Below, piece after piece: positions 8,799-17,283 of a stretch of DNA of 64,000 bases; the stretch's first letter is position 1; each line of letters begins with the position of its first letter. The notes below the pieces were generated by a model. It ran no database searches. It saw only the letters and a list, made by a program, of their open reading frames with translations, and was not told the origin of the DNA. The stretch is taken from the NCBI RefSeq assembly GCF_028473145.1, contig NZ_CP092370.1, positions 1,426,001 through 1,490,000 of the forward strand. Direction: 5' to 3'. The stretch is from Flavobacterium sp. CBA20B-1. GTDB lineage: Bacteria > Bacteroidota > Bacteroidia > Flavobacteriales > Flavobacteriaceae. Both the position numbers and the translations under genes were made by a program.

Positions 8799-9206
8799 GC
8801 CCTCAAAAACCACCAATTCATCGTTAGGTAAATCGTATTCGTATAAAATTTTATTTTCAGCATCGTAAAAAAGCCATTGCGCTTTGGTAACTCTGCCCTC
8901 GGTTACAGTTCCAATTCCTAAAACGGTATATTCCTTACCATTGCGCTGTTGTTGTTCAACCGAATATTCCAATCTGTCTTTACTGTCGATGATGTTTTTA
9001 AGCAATTCATTTTTAGAATTTGCAATGTAATATTCTGCAATTACATACAGCTCATCTAAAAACGCTAGCGTGTAATTAAAATCGCCGCTGTAATGATAAT
9101 AAATTTCTTTTCCGTAAGTATTTCTAAAATCGGACACTTTATTTTGAGCCGATATGGAAGAACTAAAGCCAAACATCAGCATGAAACCAAAAAGAATATT
9201 TTTCAT
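8793..9206 (-). CDS. Small secreted protein of unknown function
   Basis: 137 residues. The signal peptide MKNILFGFMLMFGFSSSISA is followed directly by QNKV, so cleavage after SISA is likely and the product is periplasmic. The mature part of about 117 residues has beta-type patterning (YYHYSGDFNYTLAFLDELYV, TVLGIGTVTEGRVTKAQWLF). No family is recognised. The stop overlaps the convergent gene by 6 bp, and the start lies 5 bp after the DUF4256 stop codon, so the two are probably one operon. Confidence 0.72.
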   Translation of the reverse strand: MKNILFGFMLMFGFSSSISAQNKVSDFRNTYGKEIYYHYSGDFNYTLAFLDELYVIAEYYIANSKNELLKNIIDSKDRLEYSVEQQQRNGKEYTVLGIGTVTEGRVTKAQWLFYDAENKILYEYDLPNDELVVFEGL

Positions 9207-9210
9207 TGCA

Positions 9211-9774
9211 CTAAATTTTTAACAAGCCACGAAAACCGCGTGCCGCATAATAAGAGGAAGCCCCATTGTGATAAAAAAACACGGTATCGTATCGAAAATC
9301 GCCAAATAAAACACCACCTAAATCTCGGATTTTTTGAGGCGTTTCAATCCAGGTCGATGTTTTTGTATCAAAAGTTTCTAAAGCCTGTAAAGCTCGGTAT
9401 TCTTCTTCATTCAACAATTTAATTCCAATTTCGTGCGCGGCATCAATAACACTGTTTGCTGGTTTGTGTTCTTTACGGGCATCCAAAGCGGGGCGGTCAT
9501 AACAAAAACTGCGACGCCCTTTTGGGCTTTCCTTTGAACAATCACAAAAAACAATTTCATTTGATTTCTCATCAAAAACCACCACATCAGGTTCGCCACC
9601 GGTTTCTTCCATTCTCAACAACACATCGATATTTGAAGGATTTTTTTGCAATTTTGTTTCCACATCATTCCAATCGATATTTTTATGTCGATGCCTGTTC
9701 TTTGCGAATCTTTTTTTTAAGGTATCTAATAAAATAGATTGTTCTTCTGCTGATAATTTGCTTTTCATTGTCAT
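9211..9774 (-). CDS. DUF4256 family protein
   Basis: 187 residues; a second in-frame ATG at 9768 is an equally good start. The DUF4256 pattern is clear: an N-terminal LLDTLKKRFAKN, then LLRMEETGGEPDVVVFDE, then the signature CDCSKESPKGRRSFCYDRPA, and a C-terminal GGVLFGDFRYDTVFFYHNGA. It is a cytoplasmic protein of unknown biochemical role, found as a stand-alone gene in many bacteria. The start of the next gene lies 5 bp beyond its stop. Confidence 0.85.
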   Translation of the reverse strand: MTMKSKLSAEEQSILLDTLKKRFAKNRHRHKNIDWNDVETKLQKNPSNIDVLLRMEETGGEPDVVVFDEKSNEIVFCDCSKESPKGRRSFCYDRPALDARKEHKPANSVIDAAHEIGIKLLNEEEYRALQALETFDTKTSTWIETPQKIRDLGGVLFGDFRYDTVFFYHNGASSYYAARGFRGLLKI

Positions 9775-9862
9775 GTTTTTTTTAGAGATATTTTGATAAC
9801 GAATTAAAAATAAATTATAAAGATAAATTTATATTTTTACATTTAAAAAAAATTAAATAGAT

Positions 9863-10771
9863 ATGGCATCAGGCTTTTTTGCAATTTTAGACGATATCGC
9901 TGCGTTAATGGACGATGTGGCAGTAACGAGTAAAATTGCAACACAAAAAACAGCAGGCATTTTAGGAGATGATTTAGCAGTGAATGCAGAAAAAGCAACC
10001 GGTTTTCTATCTTCGAGAGAAATTCCGGTACTCATGAAAATTATGAAAGGATCTTTCGTAAACAAACTGATTATAGTTCCTTTTGTTTTCCTTTTAGAAT
10101 GGCTGTATTCACCCGCAATCACTGTTATATTAATCATCGGTGGATTTTATTTGGCCTTTGAAGGCGTAGAAAAAATTGTGGAATTTTTGTTTCACAGAAA
10201 GAAAAAAGGAGTGGAAGTAATCGAGGAAGCTACTGAAGTTACCGAAGACGGCGAGGCGCTAGAAAAAGCAAAAATTAAATCGGCTATTACTACCGACTTT
10301 ATTCTATCATTAGAAATTGTGATTATTGCCTTAGCAGCTGCAAAATCGGGCTATGAATCGCTAAAATCTGAGTTCAACCCGCTTCTTGTTGAAATTGTAA
10401 CAGTTTCCATCGTTGCCATCATCGCAACAGTTGGGGTTTATGGAATTGTAGCTCTAATAGTGCGTATGGACGATGCCGGCTACAAACTGATAAAAAAATC
10501 AAAAAGTGAAACAGGTTTTCTGGCTACTTTAGGCAACTTTTTAATTAAAGCCCTTCCTTGGGTAATTAAAGGTTTAGCGGTTGTTGGAACATTGGCTTTA
10601 CTATTGGTTTCTGGCGGTATTTTTGATCATAACATAGCGTATCTGCATCATCTGCTGCCAAATGTACCCGAGATGCCAAAACAATTCTTATACGGTATTG
10701 TTGCCGGTTTAATTGTAGTTTTACTAGTTACAGCTTATAAAAAAATGTTTGGTAGAAAGACAAGTCATTAA
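9863..10771 (+). CDS. DUF808 (YedI-like) inner membrane protein
   Basis: 302 residues. The start MASGFFAILDDIAALMDDVA is the signature of the DUF808/YedI family, followed by the conserved KATGFLSSREIPVLMKI. There are about six hydrophobic segments, at roughly residues 70-105, 145-165, 180-205, 228-255 and 270-290. A charged cytoplasmic loop (FHRKKKGVEVIEEATE) is also present. The function is not established. It is a single-gene unit with a strong terminator behind it. Confidence 0.88.
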   Translation: MASGFFAILDDIAALMDDVAVTSKIATQKTAGILGDDLAVNAEKATGFLSSREIPVLMKIMKGSFVNKLIIVPFVFLLEWLYSPAITVILIIGGFYLAFEGVEKIVEFLFHRKKKGVEVIEEATEVTEDGEALEKAKIKSAITTDFILSLEIVIIALAAAKSGYESLKSEFNPLLVEIVTVSIVAIIATVGVYGIVALIVRMDDAGYKLIKKSKSETGFLATLGNFLIKALPWVIKGLAVVGTLALLLVSGGIFDHNIAYLHHLLPNVPEMPKQFLYGIVAGLIVVLLVTAYKKMFGRKTSH

Positions 10772-10773
10772 AT

Positions 10774-10803
10774 AAAAAAGGCATCTAAATGGATGCCTTT
10801 TTT
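10774..10803. terminator. Bidirectional hairpin terminator
   Basis: AAAAAAGGCATC and GATGCCTTTTTT form a stem closed by a short loop, with A-tract and T-tract on either side. It serves the DUF808 gene (plus) and the cytochrome c gene ending at 10805 (minus). Confidence 0.85.
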
Positions 10804-10804
10804 G

Positions 10805-11209
10805 TTACTCTAACGTACTCATCATATATGCTTCTAAAGCTTGCAGCTCTTCGTCGCTCATAGTTTTAAGAATAGCAAAATTGGTTTCCATCACGTTGTA
10901 TTGCGACGGGTCAACAATTGGGTCGGCTTTTTTACGCAAAAATGCTATCATGTCGCCATTTTGTTCTTTGTAAACCTTAGCAATTTCTTTAACGCTAGGC
11001 CCAATCACTTTTTTATCCACTTTATGACACGAAAAACAAGCTGCTTTGTTACTTTCAAACAACTCTTTTCCGTCTGCAACCAACTGATCTTCGGGACTTA
11101 ATTTTTCTGCAACATTTTCAGGATACAATGCTTCTTTTTTTTCTTCTTTTTTACCGCAGGATGTTGTCATACAAGCGGCCAACAATCCAAAAACTAAAGT
11201 ATTTTTCAT
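10805..11209 (-). CDS. Monohaem c-type cytochrome, membrane-anchored
   Basis: 134 residues. The hydrophobic start contains possible lipidation cysteines (Cys13 in LLAAC and Cys18 in TTSC), so it is an exported lipoprotein or cleaved periplasmic protein. The haem attachment site is CFSCH (Cys58, Cys61, His62). Met107 in NVMETN is the likely sixth ligand. The closing helix MSDEELQALEAYMMSTL is typical of class I cytochromes. It should be a small periplasmic electron carrier. It lies 22 bp after hemB at the end of the haem operon, a fitting place because its cofactor is made by that operon. Confidence 0.85.
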   Translation of the reverse strand: MKNTLVFGLLAACMTTSCGKKEEKKEALYPENVAEKLSPEDQLVADGKELFESNKAACFSCHKVDKKVIGPSVKEIAKVYKEQNGDMIAFLRKKADPIVDPSQYNVMETNFAILKTMSDEELQALEAYMMSTLE

Positions 11210-11231
11210 AATTAAAGGTAATTAATAGATG

Positions 11232-12233
11232 TTATTTTAAGTTGTTCAACAAAATCGCGGCTTCCTTGGCAAAATAAGTCGAAATCAAACTCGCTCCGGC
11301 GCGTTTAATGCACATGAGTTGTTCCATCATGATTTTGTCGTGATCGAGCCAACCTTTTTCGGCAGCAGCTTTTATCATGGCATATTCGCCCGAAACGTGA
11401 AAAACGGTAACGGGAATATTTACGGCATTTTTTACCTCACGAACGATGTCGAGGTAAGCAATTCCGGGTTTTACCATCACCATATCGGCGCCTTCTTCGG
11501 CGTCCCAAACGGCTTCTTTCACAGCTTCGATACGATTGGCGTAATCCATTTGGTAGGTTTTTTTGTCTTTTGGTATAACTTCTCCAGTTTCTTTTGGCGC
11601 AGAATCCAATGCATCACGAAATGGTCCGTAAAAAGCCGAAGCATATTTAGCCGAATAACTCATAATGCCCACATTTTGAAAACCTGCCGCATCTAATCCT
11701 TGACGCAAACGCAACACACGACCGTCCATCATATCGCTTGGTGCTACAAAATCGGCTCCGGCTTTGGCATGTGAAACCGCCATTTTTACGAGTGCTTCGT
11801 TGGTTTCGTCATTGGCGATATCACCGTTTTTTATGATTCCATCATGACCGTAAATTGAATAGGGGTCGAGCGCCACATCGGGCATTACAATCATTTCAGG
11901 ACAGGCGATTTTGATTTCGCGAATGGCACGTTGCATCAGTCCATTGTCGTTCCAAGCTTCTTTTCCGGTGTTGTCTTTTAACGATTCATCAACCTTTACA
12001 TAAATGTTTATAGCACGAATTCCTAAAGCAAATAATTCTTTCACTTCTTCCACCGTTAAATCTATCGAACGACGAAAAATTCCGGGCATTGAAGGGATTT
12101 CTACTTTTACGTTTTCGCCTTCGGCAATAAACATCGGAAACATAAAATCGCTCGGACTTAAAGTGGTTTCGCGAACCAAACTTCTCATAGATTCGTTTAC
12201 TCTTAAACGACGACCTCTGTGTAATGGAAACAT
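11232..12233 (-). CDS. hemB: Delta-aminolevulinic acid dehydratase (porphobilinogen synthase)
   Basis: 333 residues, full length. Joins two 5-aminolevulinate molecules into porphobilinogen in the cytoplasm. The start RRLRVNESMRSLVRET is typical. The two Schiff-base lysines are in SYSAKYASAFYGPFR and MVMVKPGIAYLDI. The metal segment is DVALDPYSIYGHDG: Ala, Asp and Asp take the places of the three zinc cysteines, as in plant and Pseudomonas enzymes. This predicts a magnesium-type rather than zinc-type enzyme. It is near the 3' end of the minus-strand hem cluster, 18 bp after the barrel-like gene at 12252. Confidence 0.97.
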   Translation of the reverse strand: MFPLHRGRRLRVNESMRSLVRETTLSPSDFMFPMFIAEGENVKVEIPSMPGIFRRSIDLTVEEVKELFALGIRAINIYVKVDESLKDNTGKEAWNDNGLMQRAIREIKIACPEMIVMPDVALDPYSIYGHDGIIKNGDIANDETNEALVKMAVSHAKAGADFVAPSDMMDGRVLRLRQGLDAAGFQNVGIMSYSAKYASAFYGPFRDALDSAPKETGEVIPKDKKTYQMDYANRIEAVKEAVWDAEEGADMVMVKPGIAYLDIVREVKNAVNIPVTVFHVSGEYAMIKAAAEKGWLDHDKIMMEQLMCIKRAGASLISTYFAKEAAILLNNLK

Positions 12234-12251
12234 AATTTTGTTGTTTTTAAA

Positions 12252-13190
12252 TTAAAACCCAAATTTTTGGATTATATCATCATAAGTTTTTTTCACTTTT
12301 TTTGGTGGATCAAATCGATAGCCAGCTGCTAATTTTAACTCGGCAAACGAATCAAATATTTCGCCTTGACTTTCTTTTTCAAAAAAATTAGTGCTATTAA
12401 TGCCTAAATAGGCAAAAAAATCATTGGTATTGTAGCCTAGTCTTATATTTGTTGATATTTCATATAAGGCTCTAGCTTTTTTTTCGGCAATATTTATGCC
12501 AGCTCCAACAAGTAATCCGCCCGAAATCAAAAACTTTTCGTGAATAACCCAATTGTAATAATACGATGGTGCTAATGAAAACGTGTATATATCGATATGT
12601 AAATGTTCGTTTGTGTCTTTTGATGTTAGGTTGGTATAATATACAGAAAAATTAGGCACAAAACTGCCCGCACTTTTTTGTTGCCATTGGTTTTGGTTAA
12701 AAATGGTTTTGTACGAAAATTTATCATTGAAGACATACGATGTGGTTCCGCCCAATTTTGTAGAGCGAAAACGTGGCATATAAAACCTTTCGTAGTTGTT
12801 GTAATCTACAAAAAAACCTTTTTGATTGATGAAAGTTAGAGATTGATACCATTTTTTGTAATTGAAGCGAAAGCCTAAATTAAAGTTGTTTGATTCTAAT
12901 TTTGACGCATCTGTTTTTAAAAAATTTGGTGTAAATCCGATAGAAAGGTCTATCAATTTATAACTTAATCCGACCACAAGTTTTTGCTGCGTGTTGGGTG
13001 TAAAATTGGCTTGATAATTACCTTCAATATCTTGATAATTTATTAAAAAACTATTAGAACTGTTTTGGTAAGTGATACTCGCCACCACTTTTTCGTCATA
13101 CGATACGGCGTAAGTATTCAGCGTGTCATTTTGAGCAACAACACGTAATGGAAAGAACGTAATGACGCAAAACCAAATTAATTTATCCAT
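12252..13190 (-). CDS. Putative outer-membrane beta-barrel protein within the hem operon
   Basis: 312 residues. A signal peptide (MDKLIWFCVITFFPLRVVAQ) is followed by repeated amphipathic strands with alternating aromatics, for example LVVGLSYKLIDLSIGFTPNF, FNLGFRFNYKKWYQSLTFIN and LKLAAGYRFDPP. It resembles DUF4421-type outer-membrane proteins of Bacteroidota, but I am not certain of the family. The ATG overlaps the last 13 bases of hemF, so translation is probably coupled to that enzyme. hemB follows 18 bp later. Nothing in it binds haem visibly; a role in porphyrin or haem traffic is only suggested by position. Confidence 0.72.
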   Translation of the reverse strand: MDKLIWFCVITFFPLRVVAQNDTLNTYAVSYDEKVVASITYQNSSNSFLINYQDIEGNYQANFTPNTQQKLVVGLSYKLIDLSIGFTPNFLKTDASKLESNNFNLGFRFNYKKWYQSLTFINQKGFFVDYNNYERFYMPRFRSTKLGGTTSYVFNDKFSYKTIFNQNQWQQKSAGSFVPNFSVYYTNLTSKDTNEHLHIDIYTFSLAPSYYYNWVIHEKFLISGGLLVGAGINIAEKKARALYEISTNIRLGYNTNDFFAYLGINSTNFFEKESQGEIFDSFAELKLAAGYRFDPPKKVKKTYDDIIQKFGF

Positions 13191-14083
13191 TCTTTAGGGT
13201 TTTCTAAAGTTTTGATTAACTTTTCTTCTTCACTTCCTGCTTCCGGATGATAATCATAAATCCACTGAACGTGCGGTGGTAAACTCATCAAAATACTTTC
13301 GATGCGTCCGTTGGTTTTTAGTCCGAAAAGTGTTCCTTTATCGTGAACCAAATTGAATTCTACATAACGCCCACGACGAATTTCTTGCCATGTTCGTTGA
13401 GCATCTGTATAAGGTAAATCTTTTCTTTTTTCGACAATTGGCACATAACATGCTAAAAAACTATTGCCAACTTCGGTTACAAAATTATACCAATCGTTCA
13501 TAGACATTTGGTCGTTTTCTTTCAAATAATCGAAAAACAAACCTCCAATACCACGTGCTTCAATGCGGTGAGCATTCCAAAAATAATCATCGCATTGTTT
13601 TTTATACTTTGGATAAAATTCAGGATTGTGCTTGTCGCAAGCGGTTTTACACGTTTGATGAAAATGTTTTGCATCTTCTTCAAACAGATAATAAGGTGTA
13701 AGATCTTGTCCGCCACCAAACCAACTATTAATTACATTTCCGCCATCGTCATACATTTCAAAATAACGCCAATTGGCATGAACCGTTGGCACCATCGGGC
13801 TTTTGGGATGAATGACCAAACTCAATCCGCAGGCAAAAAAATCGGCTTCGCCCACGTTGAACATTTTCTGCATACTTTCAGGTAATTTACCGTGAACCGC
13901 CGAAATATTTACACCGCCTTTTTCAAAAACATTGCCATTTTCAATCACGCGGGTTTGTCCGCCGCCGCCTTCGGGTCGTTCCCAGATGTCTTCACGGAAT
14001 TTTGCTTTACCATCTATCTCTTCTAATTTTGAAGTGATTTGGTTTTGAAGATTTTTGATGTAGGCTAAGAATTTTTCTTTCAT
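13178..14083 (-). CDS. hemF: Oxygen-dependent coproporphyrinogen III oxidase
   Basis: 301 residues, normal length. Converts coproporphyrinogen III to protoporphyrinogen IX using O2, in the cytoplasm. The family segments are all present: WERPEGGGGQTRVIENGNVF, VNISAVHGKLP, PMVPTVHANWRYFE with the conserved His, SWFGGGQDLTPYYLFEEDA, and RRGRYVEFNLVHDKGTLFGL. This aerobic enzyme fits an O2-respiring organism. The 3' end overlaps the start of the barrel-like gene, and a small unknown gene lies 31 bp upstream. Confidence 0.97.
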   Translation of the reverse strand: MKEKFLAYIKNLQNQITSKLEEIDGKAKFREDIWERPEGGGGQTRVIENGNVFEKGGVNISAVHGKLPESMQKMFNVGEADFFACGLSLVIHPKSPMVPTVHANWRYFEMYDDGGNVINSWFGGGQDLTPYYLFEEDAKHFHQTCKTACDKHNPEFYPKYKKQCDDYFWNAHRIEARGIGGLFFDYLKENDQMSMNDWYNFVTEVGNSFLACYVPIVEKRKDLPYTDAQRTWQEIRRGRYVEFNLVHDKGTLFGLKTNGRIESILMSLPPHVQWIYDYHPEAGSEEEKLIKTLENPKEWIN

Positions 14084-14114
14084 GGTTTGTGGTGTTTAGT
14101 CTTGCAAGGTCTAA

Positions 14115-14474
14115 TTATAATTTTCCCATCTTATTCATAATTTCAAACGAGAACATTTTACTTTCGTTTTGTATGAATTGATACAAATGTTTGGCGCGTT
14201 CTTTTAATAATTGATTGGGTTGTTTTGTGTCTAAACTCACTAAAATATCTGCCAATTTTTCCATCTGCTCCCAAGGAAATTGCAAATCGATCAATTGTTG
14301 AAAAAATAAATTTTCTTCTTTTTCCAACACATCGTTTTTAGACAACCCAGTCTCTCCTAAAGTAGTCCAAAACACAGCTTCGTTCCAATTTTCAGGTACA
14401 AATGTGATCCCTGATAGCTTTTGTAAAACAGAGATAATTCTTTGTTCGGTTTCGTCTTTTTTACTGGTGAGCAT
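14115..14474 (-). CDS. Small cytoplasmic hypothetical protein in the hem operon
   Basis: 119 residues, mostly helical, with no signal peptide, no membrane helix and no cysteines. Notable stretches are DETEQRIISVLQKLSGITF, ENWNEAVFWTTLGETGLSK and LLKERAKHLYQFIQNESKMF. I do not recognise a family. It lies between hemE (129 bp upstream) and hemF (31 bp downstream) on the same strand. It is thus probably transcribed with haem genes, though it need not act in haem synthesis. Confidence 0.65.
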   Translation of the reverse strand: MLTSKKDETEQRIISVLQKLSGITFVPENWNEAVFWTTLGETGLSKNDVLEKEENLFFQQLIDLQFPWEQMEKLADILVSLDTKQPNQLLKERAKHLYQFIQNESKMFSFEIMNKMGKL

Positions 14475-14603
14475 TTTTGTGGTTTTTAGGTTTGAGTTTT
14501 AGTTTAAAGTTGGCGTTATTTTCCGTTAAAAGATATGATTTTTGCTAAACCGTTTATTTTTTATTTCATACATAACTAAAAACTTACAACTTTTAACTTA
14601 TAA

Positions 14604-15629
14604 CTATTTTTTATACTCCTTCACCGCATCAATAAAAGCTTTGGCATTTTCTAAAGGAATGTCTGGTAAAATACCGTGCCCCAGATTAACGATGTATTTA
14701 TCTTTCCCGAATTGGTTAATCATATCGGTTACCATGATTTTGATTTTTTCTGGTGAAGAATACAAACGTGTGGGATCAAAATTTCCTTGCAACGTAATGT
14801 TTCCGCCAGTTAAGTAGCGTGCGTTTTTAGGCGAGCACGTCCAATCTACACCAAGCGCCGAAGCACCAGATTTTGCCATCACATCTAACGCAAACCAGCA
14901 ACCTTTTCCAAAAGCAATAACAGGCGCATCGTCTTTTAAAGCATCAATAATTTGTTGAATATATTTCCATGAAAATTCTTGATAATCTTCAGGCGATAAC
15001 ATTCCGCCCCAAGAATCGAACACTTGTACCGCATTGCAACCAGCTTTTACTTTTTCTTTTAAATAAGCAATGGTTGTATCTGTAATTTTTTGAAGCAATT
15101 GATGCGCTGCAACAGGATTTGTAAAACAGAATTTTTTGGCTTTATCAAAGTTTTTACTGCCTTGTCCTTGTACACAGTAACACAAGATTGTCCATGGCGA
15201 ACCAGCAAAACCAATTAACGGAATCTCGTCATTAAGCTTTTCTTTGGTTGCTTTTATCGCTTGGTACACATAGACTAAAGCTTCGGTAACATCGGGTACA
15301 ATTACGTTGTCTACATCTTTTTGTGTACGGATAGGATTTGGTAAATACGGACCAAAATTAGGTTTCATTTGTACCTCAATATTCATCGCTTGAGGAATCA
15401 CTAAAATATCACTAAATAAAATAGCCGCATCCATACCGTAACGACGTATAGGTTGTACGGTAATCTCACTTGCTAATTCTGGTGTTTGACAACGTGTAAA
15501 GAAATCGTATTTGTCTTTAATTTCCAAAAATTCTGGAAGGTAACGCCCCGCCTGACGCATCATCCACACTGGCGGACGCTCTACGGTTTCTCCTTTTAAT
15601 GCTCGTAAAAATAAATCGTTTTTTATCAT
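14604..15629 (-). CDS. hemE: Uroporphyrinogen decarboxylase
   Basis: 341 residues, complete. Removes four carboxyl groups from uroporphyrinogen III to give coproporphyrinogen III. Signatures: [19 protein letters not shown] near the N-terminus, [14 protein letters not shown] with the catalytic Asp region, [20 protein letters not shown], and the C-terminal [20 protein letters not shown]. It is the fourth gene of the hemA-hemC-hemD-hemE run, 33 bp after hemD. A T-run precedes the ATG. Confidence 0.97.
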   Translation of the reverse strand: MIKNDLFLRALKGETVERPPVWMMRQAGRYLPEFLEIKDKYDFFTRCQTPELASEITVQPIRRYGMDAAILFSDILVIPQAMNIEVQMKPNFGPYLPNPIRTQKDVDNVIVPDVTEALVYVYQAIKATKEKLNDEIPLIGFAGSPWTILCYCVQGQGSKNFDKAKKFCFTNPVAAHQLLQKITDTTIAYLKEKVKAGCNAVQVFDSWGGMLSPEDYQEFSWKYIQQIIDALKDDAPVIAFGKGCWFALDVMAKSGASALGVDWTCSPKNARYLTGGNITLQGNFDPTRLYSSPEKIKIMVTDMINQFGKDKYIVNLGHGILPDIPLENAKAFIDAVKEYKK

Positions 15630-15662
15630 TTTTTTTTAGCTTTAGGCTTAAAACTGTATGCT

Positions 15663-16358
15663 TTAAGCCAAATTGTTTATCTTATTTTGCTTATCGTTAT
15701 AGTAATTAATGCATTGAATAATCACATTTTCTACCGTTTGCTTTTTGGCAACTACAATGTTGTTCGTAATTCCGTTCAAAGCCGCCGCAGTTGTAGTGCC
15801 AATGCAGAAACAAGTTTGATTTTCAATGGTGTTTTGTTGCAAATAACTGTGAATACCAGACGGACTAAAAAATAGCAATGCATCGGTCTGTGCTTTGATT
15901 TCTATAGAGTTTGCAGTGTTTTGATACACCAAATATTCTTCAAAGTGAATATTGCTTTGTTGCAGGGCATTTGGTAAAACATCTCGTCTTAGATTTCCTG
16001 CGAAAAAGGCTATTTGTTCTACTGAATATTTTTGTTGAATGATGGGTGCTAAATCTGCTGCATACTCTTGAGTTTCCAATACTTCAAAACCGTTTTTTTG
16101 TAACAATTCTTTGGTTTTTGATCCTACACAAATTGCCGGAATTTCTTTCAAATTTTCGATATGTTCATACTGCAACACACTTTTTACGGCATTTTGCGAA
16201 GTGAACAACAATAAAGTCGGAATGGTTTTTAACAGAAACGGAACAAATGAAATTGTGATAAAATCTGCTTCGATAACCGAAAAACCAGCATTTAGCAAAA
16301 ATTGTTTTTGATTGCTTTGAAGTTTTTTGGTTGATAAAACACAGATTTTGGTTTTCAT
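15663..16358 (-). CDS. hemD: Uroporphyrinogen-III synthase
   Basis: 231 residues. Closes and inverts ring D of hydroxymethylbilane. The family is poorly conserved, but the fold pattern is visible: ICVLSTKKLQ at the start, FTSQNAVKSVLQYE, ICVGSKTKELLQKNGFEV, and a second lobe with LLFFSPSGIHSYLQQN and CFCIGTTTAAALN. Position settles the call: it starts 1 bp after the hemC stop and precedes hemE. The C-terminus is slightly extended with Asn/Lys-rich residues. Confidence 0.92.
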   Translation of the reverse strand: MKTKICVLSTKKLQSNQKQFLLNAGFSVIEADFITISFVPFLLKTIPTLLLFTSQNAVKSVLQYEHIENLKEIPAICVGSKTKELLQKNGFEVLETQEYAADLAPIIQQKYSVEQIAFFAGNLRRDVLPNALQQSNIHFEEYLVYQNTANSIEIKAQTDALLFFSPSGIHSYLQQNTIENQTCFCIGTTTAAALNGITNNIVVAKKQTVENVIIQCINYYNDKQNKINNLA

Positions 16359-16359
16359 T

Positions 16360-17283
16360 TTACTTTTTCAATTGTTCTCGAAGTTGTTTCATCAACTGCT
16401 CTCCGCCCTTTTCTAAAATTTCTTTAGCTGCAAAAAATCCTAGTTTTTTCCATTCGTTAATCGGAACATTCTTTTCAATTTCGAATTTTTGTTTTCCGTC
16501 TATCGACAATAAAATCCCTTTGAAATGAATCGTATCGTCAACTTCGTTGTATCTTGCCAAAGCGCCAATTGGGGCAGTACAGCCACCTTCTAACGTGCGC
16601 AAAAACTGCCGTTCGATGTGTGTACAAATTTCGGTTTCGATATCGTTCAATTGAGCCAAAGCATCTAGCACAAAATTATCGTTTGCCATAGCCACGACCA
16701 ACATAGCGCCTTGTGCGGGTGCGGGAATCATCCAATCCAAATCGATAAACTCAGAAGGTTTTAGATTGATTCGTTCCAAACCAGCCGCCGCAAAAATAGC
16801 TCCGTTCCAATCGTTGTCATGCAGTTTTTGCATGCGCGTATTCACATTTCCGCGCAAATCTTCCACTTGGTGTTGGGGATATTTGTTTAACCATTGTGCT
16901 TTTCTGCGCAAACTTCCAGTGGCAATAGTTCCGTTTTCGTTTAAAAAGTCTAGCGAACCTTTATGAACCAAAATATCTAAAATGTTTGCACGTTCTAGAA
17001 CAGCGGCTTGCACAATGCCTTGCGGCAAAGCAGTAGGCACATCTTTCATAGAATGCACCGCAATATCAACCTTACCAGCAATCATGGCAACGTCGAGGGT
17101 TTTGGTGAAAATTCCGGTAATTCCTAGCTCGTACAATGGTTTATCCAAAATAATATCGCCATCGGCTTTTACAGCGATAATTTCTGTTTTATAGCCTAAA
17201 TCGTTTAGCTTTTTTTGTACGGTATTGGCTTGCCACAGTGCCAATTCGCTGTCGCGGGTTCCAATTCGAATGGTTTTAGTCAT
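16360..17283 (-). CDS. hemC: Hydroxymethylbilane synthase (porphobilinogen deaminase)
   Basis: 307 residues, normal length. Polymerises four porphobilinogen units into the linear tetrapyrrole. It starts IRIGTRDSELALWQANTVQ. The active-site stretch VDIAVHSMKDVPTALP and the substrate-binding GSLRRKAQWLNKYPQHQVED are present. The dipyrromethane cofactor cysteine is Cys235 in EGGCTAPIGALA. The ATG overlaps the end of hemA by 8 bp, so the two are translationally coupled. Confidence 0.98.
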   Translation of the reverse strand: MTKTIRIGTRDSELALWQANTVQKKLNDLGYKTEIIAVKADGDIILDKPLYELGITGIFTKTLDVAMIAGKVDIAVHSMKDVPTALPQGIVQAAVLERANILDILVHKGSLDFLNENGTIATGSLRRKAQWLNKYPQHQVEDLRGNVNTRMQKLHDNDWNGAIFAAAGLERINLKPSEFIDLDWMIPAPAQGAMLVVAMANDNFVLDALAQLNDIETEICTHIERQFLRTLEGGCTAPIGALARYNEVDDTIHFKGILLSIDGKQKFEIEKNVPINEWKKLGFFAAKEILEKGGEQLMKQLREQLKK

